Of a stretch of DNA of 57,630 nt, positions 7,255-15,700 are shown piece by piece (position 1 is the stretch's first letter; each line of letters starts with the position of its first letter). The position numbers and the translations under genes are program-made. A model generated the notes under the pieces. It did no database searches. It was not told where the DNA came from and saw only the letters and a program-made list of their open reading frames with translations. The stretch is taken from the NCBI RefSeq assembly GCF_024345185.1, contig NZ_BROB01000014.1, positions 1-57,630 on the forward strand, read 5' to 3'. Origin of the DNA: Levilactobacillus humaensis (GTDB lineage: Bacteria; Bacillota; Bacilli; Lactobacillales; Lactobacillaceae).

Positions 7255-9273
7255 TTATTTAAGTTGCAGGTAGGCTTGAACGACCTTATCCGTCGTAAAG
7301 CCAGCCATGGCAATGACTTCTTCGCCCTTACCACTGGCCCCAAAATCATTCTGTGTCAGCGCAACCCCATCGAGACCAACGAACTGATACCAGCTGGATC
7401 CACTGGCCATTTCGATCGCCACTCGACGACGAAGCTTCATTGGCAAGACAGATTCTTGGTAATCATGACTCTGGTCATTGAAGGCTTCGAAACTTGGAAT
7501 CGAAACGACACGAACGTCGTGACCCAACTCTGCCAAGCGTTCCTGGGCGCTCAAGGCCAATTGGACTTCGGAACCAGAGGCCATCAGGATCCCTTCAGCC
7601 TCATCCTTAGCATCACGAACCACGTAGCCACCCTGGTTAACGCCAGTGTGAACCTTGGCTGCTGGCAATGGTAAGGTTGGCAAGGCTTGACGCGTCAGCA
7701 CCAAGGCCACCGGATGATCTGTTGTTTCAAGTGCGGCCTCCCAAGCAGCAGCTGTTTCATTACCATCGGCTGGCCGGAAAACGGTCAGGTTAGGAATGGA
7801 ACGCAAGGCCGCCAACTGTTCCACAGGTTCATGAGTTGGACCGTCTTCACCAACTGCCAGAGAATCATGCGTGAAGACGTAGATTACTGGCAATTGTTGA
7901 ATGGCAGCTAACCGCAGGGCTGGCTTCATGTAATCCGAAAAGACGAAGAATGTTGACCCATAAACGCGCGTCCCACCATGTAACGCAATTCCGTTCATGG
8001 CAGCCGCCTCGGCAAATTCTCGGACCCCAAACCAGAGATTACGACCCTGGCGATTGGTTGGACTGAACCGTTCCTCGTCGGCCACCGCCGTCTTGTTGGA
8101 GCTAAACAGGTCGGCAGACCCACCCCACAAGTTTGGGCAAGACTTACTCAACTGTTGTAGAACCTGTGATCCGCTGGCCCGCGTAGCCAAGGCATCCTTC
8201 TTGTAATACGTTGGCACGTTGTCGGCATAATTGTCGGGAAGCGTTTGACTGACTCCCTGAGCAAATTGACGTGACAATTTGGGTTCGGCCTTAGAGTACT
8301 GCGCAATTAAGCTGGACCATGACTGATGATTTGCCCAGCCACGCGCCTTAATCGTACTCATGAAGCGTTCCGTAACGGCTTCGGGTACCGTGAAAGGATC
8401 TTCGTTCCAGTGGTAGAAATCGCGGGTTGCCACGAGCTCGTCATCACTGAGGGGTGCCCCGTGAACCTTGTTTGTCCCAGCCTTAGGGCTCCCGGCCCCA
8501 ATCTGTGTCTTTACTTCAATCAAAGTTGGGCCGCCCGCGTTTTGCTTAGCGGATCGAATGGCCGCATCAATTGCCTCAAGGTCGTTACCGTCCTCGACAC
8601 GCGAGTAATTCCAACCGTAACTTTGGAAACGTTCGCCAACGTTGTCGTGGCTGGCGTTGGTCAGTGGACCATCCAATGAAATATCATTTGAATCATATAA
8701 AACGATCAAGCGATTCAATTGAAGTTGCCCGGCTAAACTCGCAGATTCAGCCGCAACCCCTTCTAGTAAGTCCCCATCACCACAGAGGGCATAAGTATAG
8801 TGGTCAACCACGTCGTAATCGGGACGATTGTAAACACCACGTAAATGACTCTCGGCAATGGCCATCCCAACAGCCATCCCAATCCCCTGACCCAGTGGAC
8901 CCGTAGTGGCATCAACACCAGGCGTCACCCCATATTCAGGATGTCCAGGGGTCTTGCTCCCTAACTGGCGGAAGCTCATCAGGTCTTCTCGCGTAATCGC
9001 AAAACCACTCAGGTGAAGTAAACTGTAGAGCATGGCTGACCCATGACCGGCGGATAAGACGAAACGGTCGCGGTTGAACCATTGTGGAAACGAAGGATCA
9101 ACGCGCAAGTGCCGTGAAAACAGCACGTAGGCCATTGGGGCGGCGCCCAAGGGCAACCCTGGATGCCCAGAGTGAGCCCGAGAAATCATATCCATACTTA
9201 ACATCCGGACGGCCGTAACCGCTTGGGTGTCCACATCATCAAATTTAATTGGTGCCGATTGTTCATTCAACAT
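7255..9273 (-). CDS. tkt: Transketolase
   Basis: 672 residues, full family length. Moves a two-carbon unit between sugar phosphates in the pentose-phosphate network, with thiamine diphosphate and Mg as cofactors, in the cytoplasm. Seen: SRAHSGHPGLPLGAAPM near the start, the ThDP/Mg motif GDGDLLEGVAAESASLAG at about 157-174, THDSLAVGEDGPTHEPVEQL in the pyrimidine-binding domain at about 470-489, and a complete C-terminal domain (EGILMASGSEVQLAL). ATG at 9273 after GTGAGGTT. It has a good sigma-A promoter (9375-9403) and its own terminator, hence a monocistronic unit. The rbsK gene lies just upstream, so ribose 5-phosphate from ribokinase could feed this enzyme. Confidence 0.97.
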   Translation of the reverse strand: MLNEQSAPIKFDDVDTQAVTAVRMLSMDMISRAHSGHPGLPLGAAPMAYVLFSRHLRVDPSFPQWFNRDRFVLSAGHGSAMLYSLLHLSGFAITREDLMSFRQLGSKTPGHPEYGVTPGVDATTGPLGQGIGMAVGMAIAESHLRGVYNRPDYDVVDHYTYALCGDGDLLEGVAAESASLAGQLQLNRLIVLYDSNDISLDGPLTNASHDNVGERFQSYGWNYSRVEDGNDLEAIDAAIRSAKQNAGGPTLIEVKTQIGAGSPKAGTNKVHGAPLSDDELVATRDFYHWNEDPFTVPEAVTERFMSTIKARGWANHQSWSSLIAQYSKAEPKLSRQFAQGVSQTLPDNYADNVPTYYKKDALATRASGSQVLQQLSKSCPNLWGGSADLFSSNKTAVADEERFSPTNRQGRNLWFGVREFAEAAAMNGIALHGGTRVYGSTFFVFSDYMKPALRLAAIQQLPVIYVFTHDSLAVGEDGPTHEPVEQLAALRSIPNLTVFRPADGNETAAAWEAALETTDHPVALVLTRQALPTLPLPAAKVHTGVNQGGYVVRDAKDEAEGILMASGSEVQLALSAQERLAELGHDVRVVSIPSFEAFNDQSHDYQESVLPMKLRRRVAIEMASGSSWYQFVGLDGVALTQNDFGASGKGEEVIAMAGFTTDKVVQAYLQLK

Positions 9274-9374
9274 TTGTTAATTAACCTCACTTTAGTCAAC
9301 CGGACAGACCACGGTCGACGGAAATTTATAGATTGGTGTCCAAAACACGTCAGGAAATCTTCCCGACTTTCATA

Positions 9375-9403
9375 ACTATACCAATTCATCAGATATAATG
9401 CAA
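9375..9403 (-). promoter_or_regulatory. Sigma-A-type promoter of tkt
   Basis: On the minus strand TTGCAT, 17 bases, TATAGT, about 100 bases before the tkt start. The rest of the 9274-9508 gap is AT-rich and shows no gene. Confidence 0.65.
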
Positions 9404-9508
9404 CCATCTTGCAGAGAGTTATCCTAGCGAGGTTTATAATTAATATAATCTTTAATATTCAGATAGACCGCTTTGATGATGTTGCAACCGGTTGTCTTTT
9501 CTGGCCAT

Positions 9509-9550
9509 AAAAAAACGATCCATTTCCAACCAAATTGGAAAGGATCGTTT
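9509..9550 (-). terminator. Terminator of the ribokinase gene
   Basis: Minus-strand AAACGATCC...TTTCCAA pairs with TTGGAAA...GGATCGTTT over about 16 bp with a small bulge, followed by a run of seven T. Confidence 0.9.
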
Positions 9551-9577
9551 AACTTACAAATTAGTTTTCAGGACACC

Positions 9578-10495
9578 CTACTTGCTGGCTTCGATCACTT
9601 GATCGTAGGTTGGGATTGAAGGCATAGCCCCTAATCCTTGAACCGTCAATGAGCTGGCACGTTGTGCGAAGACCAAGGCCGTTTCAATATTACTCAGGTC
9701 CGGCTTCAATTGTGAGCTCAAGGCACCAATGAAGGTGTCACCGGCAGCGGTCGTGTCAACGGCCTTAACCTTGAAGGCTGGCACGAAGCCGGAAGCCTTT
9801 TCGGTAGCATAGTAGGCACCTTTACTACCAACCGTGATAATCAAGTTCTTAACACCCATTTCACGGAATTTCTTAGCGTTGGCGTCCATTGAAGCCACAT
9901 CAGTGACTTCAATACCCGTCAAGTCGGCACTTTCGGTTTCGTTAGGCACAACCAAATCGGTGTAAGTCAACAGTTCTGGACTGATCTCAGCGGCTGGTGC
10001 TGGGTTCAAGATCGTTGTCACACCATGCTTCTTAGCCACCTTAAAAGCGGTTAAAGCAGCAGCTTGTGGTGTTTCGAACTGTGTGATCAAGAAATCTTCG
10101 TTCGCAATGTCATCTTCATCGGCCAACACTTCTTTTTCTTCGATCTGTTGGTTGGAACCGCCGTAAACCAAGATACTGTTTTGACCAGCTTCATCCAAGA
10201 GAATGAATGCAGACCCGGTTCCGACAGTTTGATCTGTCACGATAGCACTGGTGTCAATGTCATCATTTTGCAGAGATTCAACCATGAAACGACCAGCATC
10301 GTCGTTTCCGACCTTACCGATAAACCGCGTTTTGGCACCGGCACGTGCAGCTGCGACGGCTTGGTTAGCACCCTTACCACCAGCGGCACTACTCTTGTTT
10401 TCAGTTGACAAAGTTTCACCGGGTAACGGCATGCGAGGTACCCGTAAAGTTGTATCCACGTTGAGACTTCCAAGAACAGTTACTTTGTTTGCCAT
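9578..10495 (-). CDS. rbsK: Ribokinase
   Basis: 305 residues from the ATG at 10495, which has AAGGAG upstream; the longer frame from 10564 adds 23 residues without a ribosome site and overlaps the operator. PfkB-type sugar kinase that makes D-ribose 5-phosphate from ribose and ATP in the cytoplasm. Seen: GSLNVDTTLRVPRMPLPGET (sugar-binding start), GGKGANQAVAAARAG (substrate motif), and DTTAAGDTFIGAL near the end with the catalytic Asp and anion hole. The LacI-family gene upstream and the perfect palindrome at 10529-10542 indicate repression relieved by ribose or its phosphate. No ribose transporter gene is adjacent. Confidence 0.95.
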   Translation of the reverse strand: MANKVTVLGSLNVDTTLRVPRMPLPGETLSTENKSSAAGGKGANQAVAAARAGAKTRFIGKVGNDDAGRFMVESLQNDDIDTSAIVTDQTVGTGSAFILLDEAGQNSILVYGGSNQQIEEKEVLADEDDIANEDFLITQFETPQAAALTAFKVAKKHGVTTILNPAPAAEISPELLTYTDLVVPNETESADLTGIEVTDVASMDANAKKFREMGVKNLIITVGSKGAYYATEKASGFVPAFKVKAVDTTAAGDTFIGALSSQLKPDLSNIETALVFAQRASSLTVQGLGAMPSIPTYDQVIEASK

Positions 10496-10528
10496 AATTA
10501 AATTCCACTCCTTAACCAAATTCCGTTC

Positions 10529-10542
10529 GTAAAACGTTTTAC
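10529..10542. promoter_or_regulatory. LacI-family operator in the rbsK leader
   Basis: GTAAAACGTTTTAC, a perfect 14-bp palindrome with the central CG typical of LacI/RbsR sites. It lies 34 bases before the rbsK start and downstream of the predicted promoter, i.e. in a roadblock position. The regulator encoded directly upstream is the obvious candidate, although CcpA binds related sites. Confidence 0.75.
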
Positions 10543-10581
10543 TCACTACCGACACGCGCGGCAATTTGTTTTCTTATCACT

Positions 10582-10610
10582 AGCGTATCATTTTTCGAAA
10601 GGGCTTACAA
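10582..10610 (-). promoter_or_regulatory. Possible promoter of rbsK
   Basis: Minus strand TTGTAA, 17 bases, TACGCT. The match is moderate; the position between the lacI-family stop and the operator makes sense. Confidence 0.4.
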
Positions 10611-10627
10611 GTCCCAATTGTGAAAAG

Positions 10628-11638
10628 TTAAGACGAAGCGGGCCCGGTACTCTCACGTTGTTTTAGATCCACCGGTAACTCCACGGCTTGCGGGGCTTGC
10701 CGGCTGTTTTGGATGCGGTTAATCAGGAGCATGGTCGCCTGGCGCCCCATCGTCACCACTGGTTGGTGAACGGTACTGAGTTTCGGGACGATATACTCAT
10801 CAAAGTCGATATCATCGTACCCCATCACTGAAACATCCTCTGGAACCCGTTTACCCTCTTCGTGGAGCCCTCGAATCAGCCCCATTGCCGTTTCGTCGTT
10901 AATCGCAAAGACTGCCGTGGCGGAAAGTGCCAGGACCTTAGCGGACGCCTGGTAACCCCCGAGCTTAGACATCGACGACAAGATAATCGACTCGTTCGGT
11001 AAGTCCACGCCATCTTGGGCGAGACGATCCTTGAATCCGGCTAACCGAATCCGTAAGTTTTCAGTGGCATGTTCCGGCATGACGACCGCAATCTTACGGT
11101 GTCCCAGTGACAGCAGATGTTCCGCCGCCAACCGACCACCATGATCCTCGTCGATGCGGACCCGATCCATACTTGGCCCCCCGTTCTGATCAATCAGGAG
11201 GTACGGAATCCCATTCTTTTTCAAAATATTATCAATGGCTTCCGCCGTAATGGACGCACTGGCAATGATTAACCCGTCGACTGCCCGCTTAATCAATTCC
11301 TGCAGGTAGTAACTTTCCAAATCTTCGTCATGGTCTGCTCCGAAAATCAACGGAATAAACCGTCGTTCACGGCTCGCCGACTGGACGCCGCGGATGAACA
11401 TGCTAAAGAATGGGTTTCCCAGGTTGGGCACCAGCACCCCAATCGTCTGGGCAGACTTCATGATGAGGTTACGTGCGTTGAAATCGGGCACGTAGCCCAA
11501 TTCTTCTTGCAAGTGGTGCACACGGCGCCGGGTCTCCAGGCTAAACCGTTCGCCCTTACCATTTAAAATTTGTGAAACTGTGGTGACTGATACCCCAGCG
11601 GCTTCCGCGAGGTCTCGAATCGTTACTTTCCGTGTCAT
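10628..11638 (-). CDS. LacI-family transcriptional regulator, probably of ribose use (RbsR-like)
   Basis: 336 residues from the ATG at 11638; GGAGGG lies five bases before it, so the GTG at 11650 is not the start. N-terminal helix-turn-helix TIRDLAEAAGVSVTTVSQIL (about 4-23), hinge region with N-x-x-ARNLI around 52-56, then the periplasmic-binding-protein-like effector domain (TIGVLVPNLGNPFFSMFIRG; DGLIIASASIT; VFAINDETAMG; SVMGYDDIDF). It lies directly upstream of rbsK, whose leader carries a perfect palindrome of LacI type. Ribose or a phosphate derivative as the effector is inferred from this context only. Confidence 0.92.
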   Translation of the reverse strand: MTRKVTIRDLAEAAGVSVTTVSQILNGKGERFSLETRRRVHHLQEELGYVPDFNARNLIMKSAQTIGVLVPNLGNPFFSMFIRGVQSASRERRFIPLIFGADHDEDLESYYLQELIKRAVDGLIIASASITAEAIDNILKKNGIPYLLIDQNGGPSMDRVRIDEDHGGRLAAEHLLSLGHRKIAVVMPEHATENLRIRLAGFKDRLAQDGVDLPNESIILSSMSKLGGYQASAKVLALSATAVFAINDETAMGLIRGLHEEGKRVPEDVSVMGYDDIDFDEYIVPKLSTVHQPVVTMGRQATMLLINRIQNSRQAPQAVELPVDLKQRESTGPASS

Positions 11639-11765
11639 AGCACCCTCCACACCGTCTAGATATCCTCAAGGTTTCCCGTTTCAGTTTCATCTAGCATTTA
11701 ACTCTAAAACCACTAGCGACTGGCCGTGCGTTTGGCACAGTAGCCCCTAATGGCTAGAAGACAAG

Positions 11766-12677
11766 TTAATCTTGCTGACTATCGTTTAACTTAACCGCTT
11801 GTGAAACGTGACCGTTGGTGGCACCCAACAGTGCCTTGGCCTCAGCAATCGTGCCCTTGGTTTCGATTAAGACAATCGCCAAGGGAACGTTATTGCCAGC
11901 ACGGTCTAAGGCACGTTCGGCAGCCAAGGTTGACGTCTGAGTAGCCTCGGCAATGATCTTCTTGGCCCGCTCAAAGGTCTTCCCATTTGATGGGACCACG
12001 TTAATCATCAGGTTCTGATAAACCTTCCCAGATTTAACCATAATGCCCGTGGACAACATGTTCAAGACCATTTTTTCAGCGGTCCCGGCCTTTAACAAAG
12101 TGGCCCCAGTAATGACTTCTGGTCCCACAACTGGGGTGATTGGATAGTCGGCAAGATTGGCCAACGGACTGTCCTCAATACACGAGAACCCAATACCCAA
12201 AGCACCCTGATCCTGAGCAAATTGTAAGGCACTCACCGTGTATGGCGTTTGCCCCGATGCGGCACTGGCAATCACCACATCTTTAGGTCCCAGGTTAACT
12301 GCCGCCAAATCATCCTGCGCCAGTTCCGGTGAATCTTCAACCGCTTGAATGGTATGGGTCAACGCCTCGGTGCCCCCGGCAATCAAGCCAAAGGTTTGCT
12401 CGGCCGTCAAACCATAGGTTGGTTGTAACTCCGTCGCGTCAATAACCCCTAATCGACCTGACGTTCCGGCACCGACATAAATCAATCGGCCACCATCGTC
12501 GAACTTAGGGAATGCGGCATCAATCGCCGCGGCAATTTCAGGTAATTGTTTTTGTACCGCACGCGCCACTCGGTGGTCCTCGCGATTAATGGTTGCCACC
12601 ATTTCCAAAGTCGATTCCCGATCAATATGGGTCGAGCGGTGATTTCGTTGTTCCGTGAGCAAGTCATCAAAATGCAT
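11766..12677 (-). CDS. murQ: N-acetylmuramic acid 6-phosphate etherase
   Basis: 303 residues. Cleaves the lactyl ether of MurNAc 6-phosphate to give GlcNAc 6-phosphate and D-lactate, a cytoplasmic step in peptidoglycan recycling. Seen: SIS-domain sugar-phosphate motif YVGAGTSGRLGVIDATELQ at about 66-84, with the Glu of ATELQPTYG equivalent to the catalytic acid, and SAASGQTPYTVSAL later. Start at the ATG 12677, eight bases after GGAGG; the upstream TTG at 12692 overlaps the ribosome site. A 17-base palindrome (12708-12724) between promoter and start looks like an operator. No MurNAc-PTS gene or murR is beside it; the substrate-binding lipoprotein upstream could supply muropeptides (inference). 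Confidence 0.94.
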   Translation of the reverse strand: MHFDDLLTEQRNHRSTHIDRESTLEMVATINREDHRVARAVQKQLPEIAAAIDAAFPKFDDGGRLIYVGAGTSGRLGVIDATELQPTYGLTAEQTFGLIAGGTEALTHTIQAVEDSPELAQDDLAAVNLGPKDVVIASAASGQTPYTVSALQFAQDQGALGIGFSCIEDSPLANLADYPITPVVGPEVITGATLLKAGTAEKMVLNMLSTGIMVKSGKVYQNLMINVVPSNGKTFERAKKIIAEATQTSTLAAERALDRAGNNVPLAIVLIETKGTIAEAKALLGATNGHVSQAVKLNDSQQD

Positions 12678-12707
12678 CGTGTAGACCTCCAACTTTCACT
12701 ATGTATG

Positions 12708-12724
12708 GCGAATAATGTATTCGC
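12708..12724. promoter_or_regulatory. Operator-like palindrome before murQ
   Basis: GCGAATAATGTATTCGC: two perfect 7-base arms around a 3-base centre, about 20 bases downstream of the predicted -10 box and 30 bases before the murQ start. The position fits repression by blocking transcription. The regulator is not in the window's neighbourhood; RpiR/MurR or GntR types are candidates. Confidence 0.6.
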
Positions 12725-12744
12725 TTTCATGATTACTATGTTAG

Positions 12745-12772
12745 GTATAACATGTTTTCCAGATAATTTCAA
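12745..12772 (-). promoter_or_regulatory. Possible promoter of murQ
   Basis: Minus strand TTGAAA, 16 bases, TTATAC. It lies after the terminator of the oppA-type gene, so murQ is a separate transcription unit. Confidence 0.5.
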
Positions 12773-12811
12773 CGACCATTTCAATTCCCCCTGATTTTGA
12801 CTTGATTTTAC

Positions 12812-12840
12812 AAAAAAAGCCCGGGAAAATTTCTCGGACT
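12812..12840 (-). terminator. Terminator of the peptide-binding lipoprotein gene
   Basis: Minus strand AGTCCGAGAAA pairs with TTTTCCCGGGCT with one mismatch, followed by seven T. Confidence 0.8.
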
Positions 12841-12875
12841 TTCAATCATTCAACTTTCTTTCATGTCACTCGTTT

Positions 12876-14522
12876 TTATTGTTCAACTTTCATCCATTGA
12901 TAACCACGACTCATACCGGCTGGATTCCAAACATAACCAGAAACCTTGGTGTTCCACATTTCAACAGTTGCGGGTTGATAAAGTGGAATAACCCCTTGTT
13001 GGGCCATCAAGCGTTTCTCGGCGTGCACCAGATCTTGGTAACGTGCCTCAGGCTGATTGGCATCCTGATTTTCAGAGCGCTTCAAATCGTTGTCATATGT
13101 GGCATCTGAGAACCCACCATTGTTGTTGGTGTTCCCTGTTTGCATCAATGACAGGAAGTTAATTGGGTCCGCAAAGTCGGCTCCCCAGTTCGTCAGGACC
13201 AGGTCAAAGTCACCGGCAGCCGAACGGCTCAGCCGGGTCTTGTAAGGCAACGTGCGAATACTAATCTTTACATTTGGCACCTTCTGTAATTCGGCCTGAA
13301 TGTATTGGGCCACCGTCTTACTTACTGAGGTATCGTCGGTCATCAGGCTGAGGTCCAACGTTGACGTCTTGCTCTCCTTCAAGCCAGCTTTCATCAGGCT
13401 CTTGGCCTGCTTCAGATCGTAGGCCACGCCAGACTTCACGTAAGCATCCTTAGCGAAGTCTGTCTTGGTCTTGGGGTTACGACTCAGATTGTTCGAAACA
13501 AACCCTTGAGGGGCCTGTGAACCATCCCGTAGAACCTTCTTGGCCAATTGTTGCTTGTTGACGGCCAAGGACAACGCCCGACGAACCTTAACGTTCTTCA
13601 GGGCCTTCACCCGCTTCTGGTTCATCTGCATGTAGTACATGGTACCCCCAACGAAGGTCTTCATTTCGGGGCTATTCTTCATGTTGGCGACCTGCGTCCC
13701 ATCCAGCGTTGTCGCATCTAGTTCATGCTTCTGGTAGAGACTCAGTCCGGTTGAAGGATCGGCCACCACTTGGAACTTCATCTGTTGCAAGGTGATTTGC
13801 TTTTTATCCCAGAAATGGCGGTTCTTCACCAAGGTCCAGTTCTGATCGGTCCCCTGCCACTTGGTCATGGTAAATGGGCCATCATAGGCCGTCTTTTCGC
13901 TACCATGTCCGTAGTCCTTGCCATACTTTTCAACCACGCTTTGTTCTTGTGGGAAGAAGGTTGGAAAGGCCAGTAGTAGCTTGAAGTAAGCCACGGGTTT
14001 GCTCAGGGTAACTTGTAGTTGATACTTGCCCGTTGCCTTAACGCCCAACTGACTTGGCGCTAATTTGCCACTTTGAACCTGGTCATAGTTCTTGATCCCG
14101 GCCATCAGGTAGGCGTATTCGGCCGCCGTCTTGGGATTAACCGTCCGTTGCCAGGAATAGACAAAGTCCTTGGCCGTCACACGGCTACCGTCGTTCCAAC
14201 GGTTATTGTGTCGCAAATCAAAGGTATACTGCGTCCCATCCTTGCTGACCGTGGTCTTCGTTGCCATGGCGTTAATGACCTTTTCATTCTTACCGAGACG
14301 ATACAGCCCCTCTTGCGTATGGTACAGCTGTGTCAAACTCGTCGAATCCGAGGCCTTTGACACGTCCAACGTGGTCACTTCTGACTTGGTTGCCAACTTC
14401 ACAACCTGTTTGCTAGCCAGCTTCCCCGTTGACTTGGATGACGATGACTGGCCACAAGCGCTGAGTGCGCCAACCATAACCATCGTCAGGCCAATTAAGG
14501 CCACAATTCTTTTACCCTTCAA
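12876..14522 (-). CDS. OppA-type peptide ABC transporter substrate-binding lipoprotein
   Basis: 548 residues. Lipoprotein signal with lipobox LSAC (Cys about residue 23), a Ser-rich spacer, then the family-5 solute-binding fold: LTQLYHTQEGLYRLGKNE, the signature region DGTQYTFDLRHNNRWNDGSRVTAKDFVYSW, and SLAVNKQQLAKKVL. It would sit on the outer face of the membrane and capture oligopeptides for an Opp/Dpp permease; no permease or ATPase genes lie next to it, so it is an orphan receptor. The GTG at 14534 is too close to GAGGAG; the TTG at 14522 (about 11 bases spacing) is preferred. Position beside murQ raises the possibility of muropeptide binding as in MppA, which the sequence cannot decide. 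Confidence 0.92.
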   Translation of the reverse strand: MKGKRIVALIGLTMVMVGALSACGQSSSSKSTGKLASKQVVKLATKSEVTTLDVSKASDSTSLTQLYHTQEGLYRLGKNEKVINAMATKTTVSKDGTQYTFDLRHNNRWNDGSRVTAKDFVYSWQRTVNPKTAAEYAYLMAGIKNYDQVQSGKLAPSQLGVKATGKYQLQVTLSKPVAYFKLLLAFPTFFPQEQSVVEKYGKDYGHGSEKTAYDGPFTMTKWQGTDQNWTLVKNRHFWDKKQITLQQMKFQVVADPSTGLSLYQKHELDATTLDGTQVANMKNSPEMKTFVGGTMYYMQMNQKRVKALKNVKVRRALSLAVNKQQLAKKVLRDGSQAPQGFVSNNLSRNPKTKTDFAKDAYVKSGVAYDLKQAKSLMKAGLKESKTSTLDLSLMTDDTSVSKTVAQYIQAELQKVPNVKISIRTLPYKTRLSRSAAGDFDLVLTNWGADFADPINFLSLMQTGNTNNNGGFSDATYDNDLKRSENQDANQPEARYQDLVHAEKRLMAQQGVIPLYQPATVEMWNTKVSGYVWNPAGMSRGYQWMKVEQ

Positions 14523-14574
14523 AATCTTGGTCACTCCTCAATATTTAATAAAACTGCTAAATCCCGGATCATCA

Positions 14575-14607
14575 CAAAATAAGAACCATCACCAGAGTGA
14601 CGGTTCT
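14575..14607 (-). terminator. Terminator of the prs-like gene
   Basis: AGAACCATCAC (14582-14592) pairs with GTGACGGTTCT (14597-14607) with one G-U-type pair, loop of four; minus-strand tail TTATTTTG. Confidence 0.82.
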
Positions 14608-14633
14608 CGTCCTAACTCACTATCGTTTAAGTT

Positions 14634-15605
14634 CTAGGGAACCCGGTGAAATAAGGAATCGACCGGTTCCTGATGGTAAATCAAGTCGATGGCTTGACCA
14701 AACAGGTCGCCAACCGACAAGATCACAAATTTATCACTTTGTTTCTCTGCTGGCAACTGAATCGAATCGGTGAAGACCACTTTCTTCAATGAAGAGGCGT
14801 TAATCCGTTTCACAGCATCACCAGACAGCACAGCATGGGTCGCACAGGCGTAAACGTCTGCCGCTCCAGCAGCCATGAGGGCTTCTGCCGAGACGGTAAT
14901 CCGCAAGGCAGTGTCAATAATGTCGTCGACCAGGATGGCGTGTTTGCCACGAACGTCCCCAATCACGGCATCCGGATGAGCCGCATTTTCAGTATCCGTC
15001 CGGTTATCAATAATGGCAATCGGGGCACCCAATAATTCCGCTAACCGCCGAGCGCGACTGACACCAGCGTGATCCGGGGCCACGACAACGATGTCCTCAT
15101 CAACGAGATCTGGACTTTTTTCAAAGTAACTCGTCAATAGGTGATCACTCTGCAAGTGGTCAACGGGAATATCGAAGAAACCTTGTAGTTGCGCCGCATG
15201 AAGATCTAGGGCAATCACACGATCGACCCCATCCATTTGGAGCAGTGACGCAATTAATTTTGCGGTAATTGGTTCACGTGAACGGGCCTTGCGGTCGGCA
15301 CGTGAATAACCGTAATACGGGATGACAACGTTAATCTTAGCGGCACTTGCTCGGCGAGCAGCATCCACCATGATTAAGAGTTCCATCAGATTGGTGTTCA
15401 CCGGATCTGAGACGGATTGAATAATAAAGAGCTTATCGCCCCGAATACTTTCGTCGATACTAATCTGGATTTCACCATCGCTAAAGTGTTTGATCGTTGC
15501 TTTACCGAGCGTTACGCCAGCGGCCTTCGCAATCTTTTCAGCGAGTGGCCGGTTAGAGTTCAACGCAAAGACTTTCATTTTTCCAGCTTCGACATGTTCT
15601 GCCAT
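14634..15605 (-). CDS. Ribose-phosphate pyrophosphokinase paralogue (PRPP synthetase family) with altered PRPP loop
   Basis: 323 residues, the normal length for class I PRPP synthetase, which makes PRPP from ribose 5-phosphate and ATP. Seen: [17 protein letters not shown] near the start, the intact catalytic flexible loop [17 protein letters not shown] (about 103-119) and [17 protein letters not shown]. The ribose-5-phosphate/PRPP loop, normally DDIIDTAGTI, reads [10 protein letters not shown], and ATHAVLSG replaces the usual CTHPVLSG. These changes suggest a second, diverged or regulatory copy (many lactobacilli have two prs genes) rather than the main enzyme; activity is uncertain. ATG at 15605 with GGGAGG six bases before it. 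Monocistronic with its own terminator. Confidence 0.88.
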   Translation of the reverse strand: MAEHVEAGKMKVFALNSNRPLAEKIAKAAGVTLGKATIKHFSDGEIQISIDESIRGDKLFIIQSVSDPVNTNLMELLIMVDAARRASAAKINVVIPYYGYSRADRKARSREPITAKLIASLLQMDGVDRVIALDLHAAQLQGFFDIPVDHLQSDHLLTSYFEKSPDLVDEDIVVVAPDHAGVSRARRLAELLGAPIAIIDNRTDTENAAHPDAVIGDVRGKHAILVDDIIDTALRITVSAEALMAAGAADVYACATHAVLSGDAVKRINASSLKKVVFTDSIQLPAEKQSDKFVILSVGDLFGQAIDLIYHQEPVDSLFHRVP

Positions 15606-15700
15606 AACAGCCTCCCAGTGGGTTCACCACAATTCGTTTATATTTTACTGCCTATATTATCGCAATCTTTTTCCGTAAACGCAACGCTTAAGCCAGACTT

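Noticed and set aside
14523-14633. A riboswitch or T-box before the oppA-type gene
   Set aside because: Only the prs-like terminator is present in this gap; no T-box core (GGTGGTACC) or other known aptamer was seen.
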